From positions 186,001 through 250,000 of the forward strand of contig JAHBVF010000001.1 in NCBI GenBank assembly GCA_019637685.1: a stretch of DNA of 64,000 nucleotides, read 5' to 3'. Source of the stretch: Caldilineaceae bacterium (lineage in GTDB: Bacteria > Chloroflexota > Anaerolineae > Caldilineales > Caldilineaceae). Below are positions 14,442 through 24,009 of this stretch, piece after piece. The notes beneath the pieces are model-generated. The model was not told the origin of the DNA and searched no databases. It was given only the letters and a program-made list of their open reading frames with translations. Every line of letters starts with the position of its first letter. Position 1 is the stretch's first letter. A program made the position numbers and the translations under genes.

Positions 14442-15422
14442 CTACTCCATCGGATAGCGCAGACCCCACTCGGCCCGCAGCCCGTCCAGCAGACGCATAA
14501 CGGCCAGGGTGTCGGCGTGAGGGACGATGGGACTTTCGGTCAGGCCGGCGCGCAGACAGCGGCCCGCCTCAATGGCTTCGTAGTTCCAGCCGTTGCCCAC
14601 ACTTTCCGGGGCAAATTCCTGGGGTTCGTGGCCGTCCCGGCGCAGGGTGAAACTGGACGGTGCCCACCAGCGCTCGTGGATGACGATTTCGCCCGCGGAG
14701 CCGGAGATGCGGGCGATGTGATGGGTGTTGGCCCGCACAGATGTGGTCAACACCGCCATAGCACCGCTGTTGTAGCCAAAAACCATCCCCGCGTTCTCAT
14801 CCACGCCGGTCACGCCCAGGTGTGCCCAGGTACGCACCGCGTCGGGCTGGCCCAAAAAGCGGTAGGCCAGGGCCACGGGATAGACGCCCACATCCAGCAG
14901 CGCGCCGCCGCCCAACTCCGGGCGATAGAGACGACTGGCCGGATTCACCTTCGAGCGGAAGCAGAAATCGGCCTGGATGACCTGAATGTCACCGATGGCC
15001 CCGTCGGCAATCAGCCGGGCCACCTCCTGCATGTGGGGCAGGCAGTGGGTCCACATGGCCTCCATCAAAAACAGACCAGTGCGCTTGGAGGCAGCGATCA
15101 TTTCCTCGGCTTCGCCACTGTTGATGGCGAAGGGTTTTTCGCAGAGGACCGCCCGCCCCCCTTCCAGGCAAAGGATTGTATTTTCCTTGTGCAGGGAATG
15201 GGGCGTGGCCACATAGACAATATCCACATTTGGGTCGTTTGCCAGCGCCGCGTAGGAGGCGTGGCGGGTGGGCACGGAAAATTTATCGGCGAAGGCGTTG
15301 GCCGATTCCGTGCTGCGGGAGCCGACGGCCACCAGCTCGGCGTCGTCCACCGCGGTCAAGCCCCGGGCAAAGTCCCCGGCAATGCGGCCTGTGCCCAGAA
15401 TACCCCAGCGTATTTTCTCCAT
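14442..15422 (-). CDS. Gfo/Idh/MocA family oxidoreductase
   Basis: From ATG at 15420-15422, with GGAG 7 bases upstream, the protein has 326 residues; an upstream reading to 15533 is not supported. WGILGTGRIAGDFARGL is the N-terminal Rossmann motif, and AVLCEKPFAIN carries the family EKP motif at residues 95-97. The C-terminal half (GGGALLDVGVYPVALAYRFLG) is the typical beta-sheet domain. Members oxidise or reduce sugars, inositols or dehydrosugars with NAD(P). The substrate is unknown. Confidence 0.88.
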   Translation of the reverse strand: MEKIRWGILGTGRIAGDFARGLTAVDDAELVAVGSRSTESANAFADKFSVPTRHASYAALANDPNVDIVYVATPHSLHKENTILCLEGGRAVLCEKPFAINSGEAEEMIAASKRTGLFLMEAMWTHCLPHMQEVARLIADGAIGDIQVIQADFCFRSKVNPASRLYRPELGGGALLDVGVYPVALAYRFLGQPDAVRTWAHLGVTGVDENAGMVFGYNSGAMAVLTTSVRANTHHIARISGSAGEIVIHERWWAPSSFTLRRDGHEPQEFAPESVGNGWNYEAIEAGRCLRAGLTESPIVPHADTLAVMRLLDGLRAEWGLRYPME

Positions 15423-15662
15423 CGTGTGCTCCAATTCGTGTGTGGTTCTGTCGGAAGATGTGCGTCCTGTTCGGCGTGGCAGACGGGCTTGTACGCACCT
15501 TCGCAGTAAAGCACGCGCTGGCTTGGCTGTCAAACCCTACAGGACTCAGATCGGCGGCAGGCCGGGATATTGTGATATACTGGGGCCAAGCGTGGGGAGA
15601 ATTTTCCGTGAGCAACTATTCATACTTCATCCGCATCCCCGCTTTCATTGTGGCCTACTGGG

Positions 15663-18584
15663 ATGCCTAGCCCTTCTTCTAACTTTTTTCGTGTTGCCCT
15701 GCTGGCGCTGATTCTCTGCGCCTTTGGGCTGCGCATCTACAAACTGGACGCCCAGAGCCTCTGGTATGACGAGGGCGTGACCGCAATTGTCGCCCAATAC
15801 GATCTGCCTTCCCTGGCCCAATGGACCGCGGATGACATCCAACCGCCGCTCTACTACGCGCTCGTCTCTGGCTGGGGACGGCTGGCAGGATGGGGCGAGT
15901 GGAGCCTGCGCTTTCCGTCGGTCTTTTTCGGCCTGTTGATCGTCCCCCTCCTCGCCGCCCTGACCATTCGTTGGAGCCGCAGTCGGCTGGCCGGTATACT
16001 GGCCGGGCTTTTCGCGGCCTTTCACCCTCTTCTCCTCTACTACAGCCAGGAAGCCCGGATGTATAGCCTGCTGGTGGCCCTGGGAGTGGGGATTGCATAT
16101 TGCGTAGTAGATAGTGGATATGGGGAAGGAGATACACCCGCTGCAACGGGGCAAAAAAGCGGTGACGCAAAGAGCTTTCAGGTAATTTTGTGGGGCGTTT
16201 ATGCAGCGTTGGCTACGGCTGCACTCTATACTCATTATTTTGCTGTCTTTCTACTCGTAGCGGTCAATGGTGCCTACCTGCTCGACTTGCTTCGCTCTTC
16301 ACGTTTTCTTCGTCACACTTCGCCCAATCCTCAGTCCCCAATCCCCAGTCCCCGATTTTGGCTTCTCGCCAACGCCGTCGTCTTCCTTCTCTTCACGCCC
16401 TGGCTGGGCAATCTTCTCACCCGGCTGGATGTGGACACCAGCTATTGGGAGGGCGCGTTCAAACTGTGGGAAGCCCTGACCGCCATCGCCATCCGCTTTA
16501 CCAGCGGCGAAACGGTGCTGGAAGGCCAGGCCACCCGTCTGCTCTGGATGTACGGCGCGGTGACTCTCTTAGCTCTGTTTGGTCTGGTGGCAGATGGGAA
16601 ACGGAAGGTGGCAAAAAACGCCGAGACGATCGCCCATTCCGCCTTCCGCATTCTGCGTTTCGCATTGTCCACCCTCCAATACCCGCTCCTCCTCCTGCTC
16701 ATCCCCATCGCCGGTGTCCTCGCCCTCGCTGCCTTCACGCCCAAATTCAATGCCCGCTATGTGATGGTGGCGCTGCCCGGTCTGTTAATGATTTGGAGCG
16801 CGGGCCTGGCCGGGCTGCTGCGGGCCTTCATTCCTGTGTGGCAGCGGCTGCAACGGGTGGCCTGTAACACCCAACCCCGTGCCTTGCCCGCGATTGCCGG
16901 TCTGGTGGGGACGGGCCTGCTCCTGGCCGGGTTTATACAGGCGGATCGCAACTGGTTCACGGACAACGCCTTTACCAAAGACCAGTGGCGGGAACTCGCC
17001 GCTTATGTGCAGGGGCAGATGGGCGAGAACGACGCGGTGGTGCTGGTTAGCGGCCACGCCTGGCCGGTCTGGCGCTACTATGCACAGTCGATCGAACCCG
17101 TGCGTCTGCCGGATATCGAAATTCTCGATGTGAATGCGGTGGTAGACCTGGACAACAGCACCGCGATTCTGCGTCCCGCGCTGCTGGGCAAGGACGCGGC
17201 CTGGCTGGTGGACTGGCAAGCACAGGTCATCGATCCCACCGACGTGGCCGGTCTGCAATTGGCCCGGGCCGGGGTGGAACACCCCCTGGACGCCCAATTC
17301 TGGGGATTGGACCTGCGCCGCTACACTGAACTGGACGCGCGGGCCATCAGCAATGCGCCGCCCATTCAGCAACCCTTTCGGGCCAATTTTGGCGATGCCG
17401 TGGAATTGCTGGGCTATTCTGTCGAGCCGTCCGGCGATCTGCTTCTCTTTTGGCGGCTGACCCACCCGGCCCAGCCCCTGCCCGATCTCTACCTGACTGG
17501 GGAGACCCGTACAGAGGCCGGTCTGCTCTTCTCCCGCATTGGCGATCGGCGTCTCTCTGCCTACGACTTCCCCACCTTCCGCTGGCAGATCGGCCAAATT
17601 GTGGCCGGGCGGATTCCGATGGAGGAGTGGATTGGCGCGGGCGCGCCCGCCGGGAACTATCAGTTGCGCCTGGGCGTTTACGACCCAGCCGGCGATTCTG
17701 CCGGTTTCGATCTGTTGGGGCCTCAGGGCGATCGCCAGGGCAAGCGGGTCAGTGTGGAGGTGGCCCTGGATGAACCGATTGCTATGCCCGCGGACGAAGA
17801 CCCGACCACCTGGCATCCGCTTGTGGACGGTCTCTTTGTGCGTCCGATTCTGGTCAACAGCAGCGCGGGACCGGGACAATCTTTTCTGCTGCAAATCCTC
17901 TGGTTTTCCCAAACATCCCGGCGGGTTGGCGGGTTGGTGGTCCATTGGAACGAGCAGGAGGGGACTGTTCAGCACGACGGCCAGCGGGTGGCCGTGGACC
18001 TGGCCCTGCCCGCGGGGCAGCCCATCCGCACTGTGCATCAAATTTCTGTGCCCATCGACCTGCCGCCAGGTGAGTATTGGCTGGAGCTTACATCTGAATC
18101 TGGGCCGACCCGACCCGTGGAATTGCCTGTGACGGTCGTAGCCAATGAGCGGCAGTTCCATCTGCCCGCCCTGGCCCCGGCCCTGACCGCATCTTTTGAC
18201 GGTCAGATCGTACTGGCTGGCCTGACCGAAAGTGAAGTGCCTGCCCAGGTTGCGCCCGGTTTCGTCCTGCCTTTGACATTCGTCTGGCAGTCGTCCGCGG
18301 ATATTGCGACCGACTACACAGTGAGCGTGCAGTGGTTGGACGCGGATGGCCGCGCAGTGGGGCAGGCGGATGAGGCCCTGCCCCACCGTTCGTCGAGCTG
18401 GTTGCCCAATGAAGTCGTTTCCCAGATAATAAAGCTGGCTGCGCCCGCACAGCCAGGCGAATATCGCCTGATCGTCGCGCTCTATGACGCCAACCGCAAT
18501 GGATTGCCCCGTCTGCATTTGCCTGATGGGACTGATTTTGTCGAGGTGGCCCGCGTGCGGGTCGTCTCTCCTGCCCAGCCATGA
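15663..18584 (+). CDS. very large GT-C glycosyltransferase (family 39-like) with long beta-sandwich C-terminal region
   Basis: This is a 973-residue protein from ATG at 15663; a TTG 15 bases upstream is the alternative and no strong ribosome site is visible. Membrane segment 1 is followed by LDAQSLWYDEGVTA, the acidic loop motif of GT-C enzymes, and then DDIQPPLYYALVSGWGRL and YYSQEARMYSLL, all typical of family 39 / YngA-like transferases. About 10 membrane segments end near residue 420. The extracellular remainder has two or three beta-sandwich units, including VELLGYSVEPSGDLLLFW, PAGNYQLRLGVYDPAGD and DYTVSVQWLDADG. A heptamer repeat (16324-16355) lies in a loop. It likely acts on lipid-linked sugars for surface glycans, and leads directly into the aminotransferase gene 12 bases downstream. 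Confidence 0.75.
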   Translation: MPSPSSNFFRVALLALILCAFGLRIYKLDAQSLWYDEGVTAIVAQYDLPSLAQWTADDIQPPLYYALVSGWGRLAGWGEWSLRFPSVFFGLLIVPLLAALTIRWSRSRLAGILAGLFAAFHPLLLYYSQEARMYSLLVALGVGIAYCVVDSGYGEGDTPAATGQKSGDAKSFQVILWGVYAALATAALYTHYFAVFLLVAVNGAYLLDLLRSSRFLRHTSPNPQSPIPSPRFWLLANAVVFLLFTPWLGNLLTRLDVDTSYWEGAFKLWEALTAIAIRFTSGETVLEGQATRLLWMYGAVTLLALFGLVADGKRKVAKNAETIAHSAFRILRFALSTLQYPLLLLLIPIAGVLALAAFTPKFNARYVMVALPGLLMIWSAGLAGLLRAFIPVWQRLQRVACNTQPRALPAIAGLVGTGLLLAGFIQADRNWFTDNAFTKDQWRELAAYVQGQMGENDAVVLVSGHAWPVWRYYAQSIEPVRLPDIEILDVNAVVDLDNSTAILRPALLGKDAAWLVDWQAQVIDPTDVAGLQLARAGVEHPLDAQFWGLDLRRYTELDARAISNAPPIQQPFRANFGDAVELLGYSVEPSGDLLLFWRLTHPAQPLPDLYLTGETRTEAGLLFSRIGDRRLSAYDFPTFRWQIGQIVAGRIPMEEWIGAGAPAGNYQLRLGVYDPAGDSAGFDLLGPQGDRQGKRVSVEVALDEPIAMPADEDPTTWHPLVDGLFVRPILVNSSAGPGQSFLLQILWFSQTSRRVGGLVVHWNEQEGTVQHDGQRVAVDLALPAGQPIRTVHQISVPIDLPPGEYWLELTSESGPTRPVELPVTVVANERQFHLPALAPALTASFDGQIVLAGLTESEVPAQVAPGFVLPLTFVWQSSADIATDYTVSVQWLDADGRAVGQADEALPHRSSSWLPNEVVSQIIKLAAPAQPGEYRLIVALYDANRNGLPRLHLPDGTDFVEVARVRVVSPAQP
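16324..16355. repeat. CCCCAAT/CCCCAGT heptanucleotide repeat inside a GT-C gene
   Basis: Four to five 7-base units (AATCCTC, AGTCCCC, AATCCCC, AGTCCCC) are read in frame as SPNPQSPIPSPR. It is the same unit type as at 8671. Confidence 0.65.
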
Positions 18585-18596
18585 AAGGGACCCCCA

Positions 18597-19880
18597 ATGA
18601 CGACTCACAACGCCAGCCCCGCGAAATTGGCAATTCACGGCGGCCCGCCCGCGCGCCAACAGCCCGACCCGCCGATGTTTCCCGGCGGAATGATTATTGC
18701 CGAGGAGGAGGAGGCCGCGGTGTTGGAAGTGCTGCGCTCCAAGCGGCTCTTTCGTTTCTACGGCCCCGAAGGGGGAGAATCAAAAGTGGAGGCACTGGAA
18801 AAGGTCTTTGCGGCGTCGGTGGGTGTGAAGCGGGCATTGGCCGTCACATCCGGCACAGCCGCGCTGATCTGCGGCCTGCAGGCGGTGGGGGTGGGGCCGG
18901 GGGATGAGGTGATTGTGCCCGCCTATACGTGGATTGCTTCGGCCACCGCGGTGCTGGCCGTCGGTGGCATTCCGATTGTGGCCGAGATCGACGAATCGCT
19001 GACTCTCGACCCCACGGATGTGGCTGCCAAGATTTCCCCGTATACAAAGGCGATTCTGCCTGTCCACATGCGGGGCGCGCCCAGCCGGATGGATGAATTG
19101 ATGGCTCTGGCCCGCCAGCACAATCTGCGGGTGGTGGAGGATTGCGCGCAGGGCAATGGGGCCAGCTACAAAGGCCGGCGGCTGGGATCGATTGGGGATG
19201 TGGGCTGTTTCAGCCTCCAATTCAGCAAAATTATCACCACCGGCGAGGGCGGGGTGATGACGACAAATGACGAGGCCATCTGGCAGCGGGCCTTTATGTA
19301 TCACGACGTTTCGGCCTGGAACCGGCTGGACCTGCCCGAAGAGGATATTCTCTGGGGGGCCAACTTCCGTATGTCCGAACTGCCCGCGGCTGTGGGGCTG
19401 GTGCAGATGCAACGGCTGGGCGGGCTGGTGGATGGGATTCAGGCCCGCCAGCGGATGCTCCTGGCCGGTATCGCCGAGACCGCGGCCCAGCGGGGCGTCA
19501 CCTTCCGGGATGTGCCCGACCCGGCGGGTGACAGCGGTATCCACGTCTTTTTCTTTGCGGAGACACCCGAAAAGGCCGAGCAGATCAGCGCGGCGTTGCG
19601 CGGCGAGAACATCAGCGCAGGCCAGGTCTACCGCCCGGATCGACGGGATTTTCATGTCTACGCCCACTGGTTTCCTGTGCTGGAAAAACGCACGTGGACA
19701 GCCGACGGCGGTCCCTGGCGCTGGGCACAGCGGGCGATCGATTATTCAGCGGAGATGTGTCCCCGCTCGTTGGGCCTGCTGGGCCGGGCGGTGATGCTCA
19801 ATGTGAATCCGATGTTGAGTAATTCGGAGATGGAAGAGACGATCGACGGGGTGAACAAAGTGCTGGACGCGCTGGCTTAA
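18597..19880 (+). CDS. DegT/DnrJ/EryC1/StrS family PLP aminotransferase
   Basis: The 427-residue enzyme shows ALAVTSGTAALICGL, PGDEVIVPAYTWIASATAVL, the PLP-phosphate aspartate in VVEDCAQGNGA (D182) and the Schiff-base lysine K211 in FSKIITTGEGG. This is the sugar aminotransferase family that makes amino-deoxy sugars (or AHBA) from keto-sugar nucleotides. AAAGGGA lies about 7 bases before the ATG and the gene follows the GT-C gene by 12 bases, so the two are probably an operon: one makes an amino sugar and the other may use it. The exact sugar is unknown. Confidence 0.87.
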   Translation: MTTHNASPAKLAIHGGPPARQQPDPPMFPGGMIIAEEEEAAVLEVLRSKRLFRFYGPEGGESKVEALEKVFAASVGVKRALAVTSGTAALICGLQAVGVGPGDEVIVPAYTWIASATAVLAVGGIPIVAEIDESLTLDPTDVAAKISPYTKAILPVHMRGAPSRMDELMALARQHNLRVVEDCAQGNGASYKGRRLGSIGDVGCFSLQFSKIITTGEGGVMTTNDEAIWQRAFMYHDVSAWNRLDLPEEDILWGANFRMSELPAAVGLVQMQRLGGLVDGIQARQRMLLAGIAETAAQRGVTFRDVPDPAGDSGIHVFFFAETPEKAEQISAALRGENISAGQVYRPDRRDFHVYAHWFPVLEKRTWTADGGPWRWAQRAIDYSAEMCPRSLGLLGRAVMLNVNPMLSNSEMEETIDGVNKVLDALA

Positions 19881-19921
19881 AGCTGGTACAACTTGGCGGA
19901 AATAATTCAATAATTTCTGAT

Positions 19922-19970
19922 GTGGTACGTGGTGCGTGTACTAGTTCACGGACTACGCACCACGCACCAC
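19922..19970. repeat. palindromic intergenic repeat (GCGTGGT type), second copy
   Basis: GTGGTACGTGGTGCGTG on the left pairs with ACGCACCACGCACCAC on the right around AGTTCACG. It shares the GTGGTGCGTG arm and the AGTTCACG centre with the element at 13281-13341. A CGGATGAACGCTGAT-like fragment follows at about 20020. Confidence 0.7.
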
Positions 19971-20089
19971 AAAATTCATAGGCGTATTTGCGCTGTCCTG
20001 TACTAGCGTCTTATGAAGACGGATGAACGCTGATAAAGACGGGTTTGGGCGGATACTATTCGGCTCAATTGCGTCCTGTGACAAACGGA

Positions 20090-21412
20090 ATGGTTATGTG
20101 TAGACACTCTTTGTACGCTTCTTTACGACCTTTGCGATTGCTGTTTTTTGTCCTGCTGCTGGCTGGCTGCGGGCGGCTGGATTTGAGCTTCGGCCCGCTC
20201 TTGCGCGATGTGACGGTCGCGCCGGATGCGATCTCGCCCAACGCGGACGGCGACACGGACGCCACGGCCATTCACTACAGTTTGAGCCGTTCGGCGGATG
20301 TGAGCATTTACTTTGAGAATGCAGCCGGGGAACGCTTCTACTTTCGCCAGGAGCGGCGGCGCTCCCCCGGCGACTACGACGTTCTCTGGGGCGGGGTGGT
20401 GGACGAACCGCGGATCATTGAGACCGCGGGTGGCCGAGAGGAGATTTTGAGCCAGGTGTTGGCCGACGGCGTCTATCGCTGGGTGATCGAAGCTGTGGAG
20501 GACAACGGCAACCGGCAGGAAGCCAGCGGCCAGATTACACTGGAAGGGGGCGATACACAACTCCCCGAACTGCATAACTTCGCGGTCGTGCCCCAAGTTT
20601 TTCGCCCCAACCAGGACGGCCTGCGCGATGATTGGGTGAGCATCAGTTATTACCTGACCAAAGATGTGGACGCTGTGCAGGTCTATCTGATCGATCCGGC
20701 GAACCCGGGATTCAAGTATCACATCGCCGAAGGGCCGAATGTGGTGGAACCGGAGAAGCAGGGCTATCACGAATACCGCTACGAAGGCGGCGTGGACCTG
20801 AACGCAGAGCCGCCGCCGGATGGGACGTATCAGATTGTGGGTGAGGCCAGAGACAAAGCTGGCAATCGCGTGCGGGTAGTCAGCGAGTTGACGATTGAGG
20901 AGGGGGGCAAGCCCCGGGCCGATGTGGCCCAGGGGGAGATCGACTGGTCGGGCGAGATGAACCGGGTGGTCAGCGTGCCCCTGGGCGAGAAGCTCTGCTT
21001 CGAGGCCGTAGTGGTGAACGAAGGCACAGTGCCGATCCGCACCACTGGCCCCTGGCCGGGGCAAGAGTACCGCTTCAGCGAGAACTACAATACGCTGGCC
21101 GCGGATGGCCACAAAGAGTGGTTTCAACAGGCCGGTGTCTGGCGTTTCGGCATCAATTTTGACACCACCGGCATCGACTTTCCCTATCGGTTTGCGGTTG
21201 GCAGCAAAGACGAACTGGAGCGGCGGGTGATCGACGGGGTGGAGCAGTGGTATCTGCTGCCGGGCAAAGCCGGGCGGGTGAGCGGCTGTATTGTGATGGA
21301 CGAGCGCCCGCCCGTGGGCACGAACTTTTGGTGGGGCGGACTGATCCACGAATTTGTGGGAGTGGCGAACAATTACATCGACCGCATTTCGGTGGATGTG
21401 GGGATGCCGTAG
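20090..21412 (+). CDS. lipoprotein with FlgD-like/immunoglobulin-like domains
   Basis: The product has about 440 residues (ATG at 20090 or 20096; the ribosome site is weak). The signal peptide LRLLFFVLLLAGCG ends in a lipobox with Cys, so it should be lipid-anchored outside. VTVAPDAISPNADGDTDATA is the FlgD/T9SS-like Ig motif (P-N-x-D-G), followed by DVSIYFENAAGE, and a second copy FRPNQDGLRDDWVSISYYL. DGVYRWVIEAVEDNGN is the end of the first domain. The last 150 residues are a separate beta-rich domain of unknown type. It is probably a surface or periplasmic structural or carbohydrate-related lipoprotein. Confidence 0.7.
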   Translation: MVMCRHSLYASLRPLRLLFFVLLLAGCGRLDLSFGPLLRDVTVAPDAISPNADGDTDATAIHYSLSRSADVSIYFENAAGERFYFRQERRRSPGDYDVLWGGVVDEPRIIETAGGREEILSQVLADGVYRWVIEAVEDNGNRQEASGQITLEGGDTQLPELHNFAVVPQVFRPNQDGLRDDWVSISYYLTKDVDAVQVYLIDPANPGFKYHIAEGPNVVEPEKQGYHEYRYEGGVDLNAEPPPDGTYQIVGEARDKAGNRVRVVSELTIEEGGKPRADVAQGEIDWSGEMNRVVSVPLGEKLCFEAVVVNEGTVPIRTTGPWPGQEYRFSENYNTLAADGHKEWFQQAGVWRFGINFDTTGIDFPYRFAVGSKDELERRVIDGVEQWYLLPGKAGRVSGCIVMDERPPVGTNFWWGGLIHEFVGVANNYIDRISVDVGMP

Positions 21413-21431
21413 GCGCTGGTGGTCGGGTGAT

Positions 21432-22499
21432 TTATAGCTGCCCCAACGGTTCTTTGTGCTTCATCTGTTCGGCCTCTACCATCTCGTCAATAATCCGTTC
21501 CAGGGGGTATTGCAGACGCCAGTCCGGGAAGTGGGAGCGGAATTTTCCCATATCGGTGAAGTAGCAGATGTGGTCGCCCACCCGGTTTTGCGGGTCATAG
21601 CGCCATTGGATAGACCTGCCGGCCCGTTCCTGGATCAGCGCGATACACTCCAGAATGGATGCGCTGTTGGAGCGTCCGCCGCCCAGATTGTAGACTTCGC
21701 CGGGCCTGGGCGCGTTGGCAAAAGCGTCCAGCGCCCGGATCACATCCTGGCTGTGGATCTGGTCCCGCACCTGCTTGCCTTTGTAGCCAAAGATCGTATA
21801 CTCTTTCCCCGTCATCGCCACGTGGACCAGATAGGACAGAAAGCCGTGGAGCTGCACCCCCGAATGGGCAGATCCGGTCAGGCAGCCCCCCCGAAAGACT
21901 CCCACCTTCAGCCCAAAATAGCGGCCATATTCCTGGGCCATCACATCCGCGGCCACTTTGGACGCGCCAAAGAGCGAATGCAGGGATTGATCGATGCGGC
22001 AATGTTCGTCAATGCCTTCGTAGTCTTCTGCCCGGGCAAAGTCGTAGCGCGTCTCCCGTTCGTCCAAGGGCAGTTCATTGGGCGCATCGCCGTAGACTTT
22101 GTTGGTGCTCAGCAGCAGGAAAGGGGCTTCCGGTGCATGGAGCCGGGTTGCCTCGAGCAGATTCATTGTCCCCATGGCATTGACTTCAAAATCGAGGATC
22201 GGGATTTCTTTGGCTTTGTCGTGGGAGGGCTGGGCCGCGCAGTGGATGACCAGATCGATGGCGTGGCGCTGAAACAGCCCATACATCGCTTCCCGATCGC
22301 GAATGTCCAGGTCAAAATGGGTGAATCGTCGGGTGTTCTTGCGAAGCCGGTTGAGATTCCAGGTGGTATCGCCCATTTGCCCAAAAAACACCTTGCGGAA
22401 ATTATTGTCAATGCCCAGGACGGTGTGGCCCTGGCGCTCGTAATGGAGTACAGCCTCCGAGCCGATCAGCCCGCTGCTGCCTGTCACCAAAACATTCAT
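21432..22499 (-). CDS. NAD-dependent epimerase of the CDP-paratose 2-epimerase-like group
   Basis: The 355-residue extended SDR has GSSGLIGSE at residues 7-15, LLLSTNKVYGDAPNELP (residues 128-144) and FGASKVAADVMAQEYGRYFG around K181. The TNKVYGD motif is typical of CDP-paratose/tyvelose epimerase relatives. The catalytic tyrosine position holds F177 (FGASK in place of YGxSK). I recall whole subfamilies with this phenylalanine, so it may be normal, but classical SDR chemistry would be altered. It ends 19 bases from the convergent lipoprotein gene. A perfect 11-base inverted repeat (22532-22574) lies upstream of its start. Confidence 0.82.
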   Translation of the reverse strand: MNVLVTGSSGLIGSEAVLHYERQGHTVLGIDNNFRKVFFGQMGDTTWNLNRLRKNTRRFTHFDLDIRDREAMYGLFQRHAIDLVIHCAAQPSHDKAKEIPILDFEVNAMGTMNLLEATRLHAPEAPFLLLSTNKVYGDAPNELPLDERETRYDFARAEDYEGIDEHCRIDQSLHSLFGASKVAADVMAQEYGRYFGLKVGVFRGGCLTGSAHSGVQLHGFLSYLVHVAMTGKEYTIFGYKGKQVRDQIHSQDVIRALDAFANAPRPGEVYNLGGGRSNSASILECIALIQERAGRSIQWRYDPQNRVGDHICYFTDMGKFRSHFPDWRLQYPLERIIDEMVEAEQMKHKEPLGQL

Positions 22500-22531
22500 A
22501 TCAATTCGTTCCCATTGTCTGCGGCTGCCAG

Positions 22532-22574
22532 CCGAATATGCCTACCCTACTGTAGCGTAGAATGGCATATTCGG
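22532..22574. other. inverted repeat upstream of the epimerase gene
   Basis: CCGAATATGCC (22532-22542) and GGCATATTCGG (22564-22574) are perfect complements, with a smaller CTAC/GTAG pair inside. This could be an operator or a leader hairpin of the 21432 gene. Confidence 0.5.
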
Positions 22575-22582
22575 GAATAAAT

Positions 22583-22619
22583 GAAAGTGTTTGGTCCGGG
22601 TTGCAGACCAAACACTTTC
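22583..22619 (-). terminator. hairpin terminator of the beta-propeller lipoprotein gene
   Basis: Perfect 14-base arms (GAAAGTGTTTGGTC and complement) enclose a 9-base loop just downstream of the stop of the 22655 gene. The T-tract is only moderate (ATTTATT on the minus strand). Confidence 0.75.
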
Positions 22620-22654
22620 TTCCCTCTACATTCGTCTGTGGATGTTCCCGTGCG

Positions 22655-23869
22655 CTATGGGTTGATCCACTGGGGATCGACGTCATCCGCAGGATTGTTG
22701 ATGAGCAACTGCTTGTCGCTGCCATCCCGATTGACAACAAAGATGTCGAAATTTCCTTCTTCATTGCTGTCAAAATAGAGTTGGCTGCCATCGGGCGACC
22801 AGATGTAGTTGTTTTCCCGTGCTGCGGGACTGTTGGAAATGTTCACCAATTCTTGAGAGGCCAAGTCCAGCACATACACATCCATGCCGTTGTCCCGATC
22901 CGACTGAAAGGCAACCATCGAGCCATCGGGCGACCAGACCGGATTCATATCGGCAGCGGGATTATTTGTCAGGTTTTTCAGGTTTGTCCCCTCCGGGCTG
23001 ACTGTATAAATCTCCAAATTCTCATCCCGGATGGTCTCGAAAAGGATTGACTTGCCATCGGGCGACCAACTGGCATTGCTCTCTACGACGAGATCTGTCC
23101 CCAGAGTCATACCGCTCAGATTTCTACGCTCGGACCCGTCTGGATTCATCAGCCAGATATTCGAGATACCTGCCGCGTCGGATAAGAACATAATCTGCTG
23201 TCCATCCGGCGACCACTGGGGCGATACTTCTCGCGTGCGGATATTGGTGAGATTCGCCCAACCCGCGCCGCCGAGCCGGGATGTGCAGATGTCGAGATCG
23301 TTCTGCACGCAGACAAATGCGAAATCTTCCGAGTTGGGGGCAACCGATGCCGCCCCTTCGTCAATCGGGTCTGCGGTAATGGGTGCAATGAGCGCACCAG
23401 AAAAATCGTGCAGATAGAGATCGGACTGTTGAAGGCTATCTACCCGTTGTAGCACGAAGGCATGCAATTCTGGCAGCCAGAAGGCATTTCGCACGGTGTA
23501 TCCTGGAATTTCTTGAAAGGGAGCAAAGGTCTGTGTATTCTGCTCCAGATCGTAGAGATACCAGCCGGGTTTGCTTTCATTGGATGAATAAAACAGAAGA
23601 TAAGGCCGATCCGGTTTGGCGTATTGCCGCGTATTGAGTGCAGGCAAGGGGGTGCTGACCGGTGAAGAAAGAGGTGATTGCATACTCTGAGATGGTGCTG
23701 GTGTATCGACAGTCTGCGCAGAGACGGCTGGCACAGAGACAGTCTCTGCTGGCGTCGGTTCCTGGGTTGGCAGAACCACAACTGTCGGTTCTTCGTCACC
23801 CCCGCAGCCACCCAGCACCAGCAGCGCCAAGAGTAGGGTATATACCAGACCTTTACGAATGAGTTCCAT
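22655..23869 (-). CDS. TolB-like beta-propeller lipoprotein (PD40 repeats)
   Basis: From ATG at 23867-23869, with AGGAG 7 bases upstream, the protein has 404 residues. The signal peptide LLLALLVLGGCGGDEE ends in a lipobox. A Thr/Pro/Ser-rich linker leads into about six WD40-like PD40 blades with the motifs SPQWSPDGQQIMFLSDAAG, ASWSPDGKSILFET, NPVWSPDGSMVAFQSDRD and YIWSPDGSQLYFDSN. Such propellers bind other proteins or glycans on the outside of the membrane. There is no tolA/tolQ context, so this is not a classical Tol system. It stands as a single gene with its own terminator. Confidence 0.85.
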   Translation of the reverse strand: MELIRKGLVYTLLLALLVLGGCGGDEEPTVVVLPTQEPTPAETVSVPAVSAQTVDTPAPSQSMQSPLSSPVSTPLPALNTRQYAKPDRPYLLFYSSNESKPGWYLYDLEQNTQTFAPFQEIPGYTVRNAFWLPELHAFVLQRVDSLQQSDLYLHDFSGALIAPITADPIDEGAASVAPNSEDFAFVCVQNDLDICTSRLGGAGWANLTNIRTREVSPQWSPDGQQIMFLSDAAGISNIWLMNPDGSERRNLSGMTLGTDLVVESNASWSPDGKSILFETIRDENLEIYTVSPEGTNLKNLTNNPAADMNPVWSPDGSMVAFQSDRDNGMDVYVLDLASQELVNISNSPAARENNYIWSPDGSQLYFDSNEEGNFDIFVVNRDGSDKQLLINNPADDVDPQWINP

Positions 23870-24009
23870 ATCGCGCTCCTCACGAAAATTGTTTTCAGTC
23901 CCCAAAGATGGACAGGCCGCTATTGGCTGCGGGCAAATTCTGTACTTCAGAGAGTGTACTTCAGACTGAACAACTCCCCAAAGTTAACAAACCACGCTGG
24001 GTCTGTGAC

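Noticed and set aside
16785-18659. 624-residue open frame antisense to the GT-C gene
   Set aside because: No family features. The plus-strand gene has clear membrane and beta-sandwich motifs; the antisense frame follows from high GC.
20123-21349. 408-residue open frame antisense to the lipoprotein gene
   Set aside because: The composition is rich in His, Arg and Pro without a domain. The sense frame has a lipobox and Ig-like motifs.
22655-23869. TolB of a Tol-Pal system
   Set aside because: It has PD40 blades but also a lipobox and a Thr/Pro linker. There are no tolQ, tolR, tolA or pal genes nearby.
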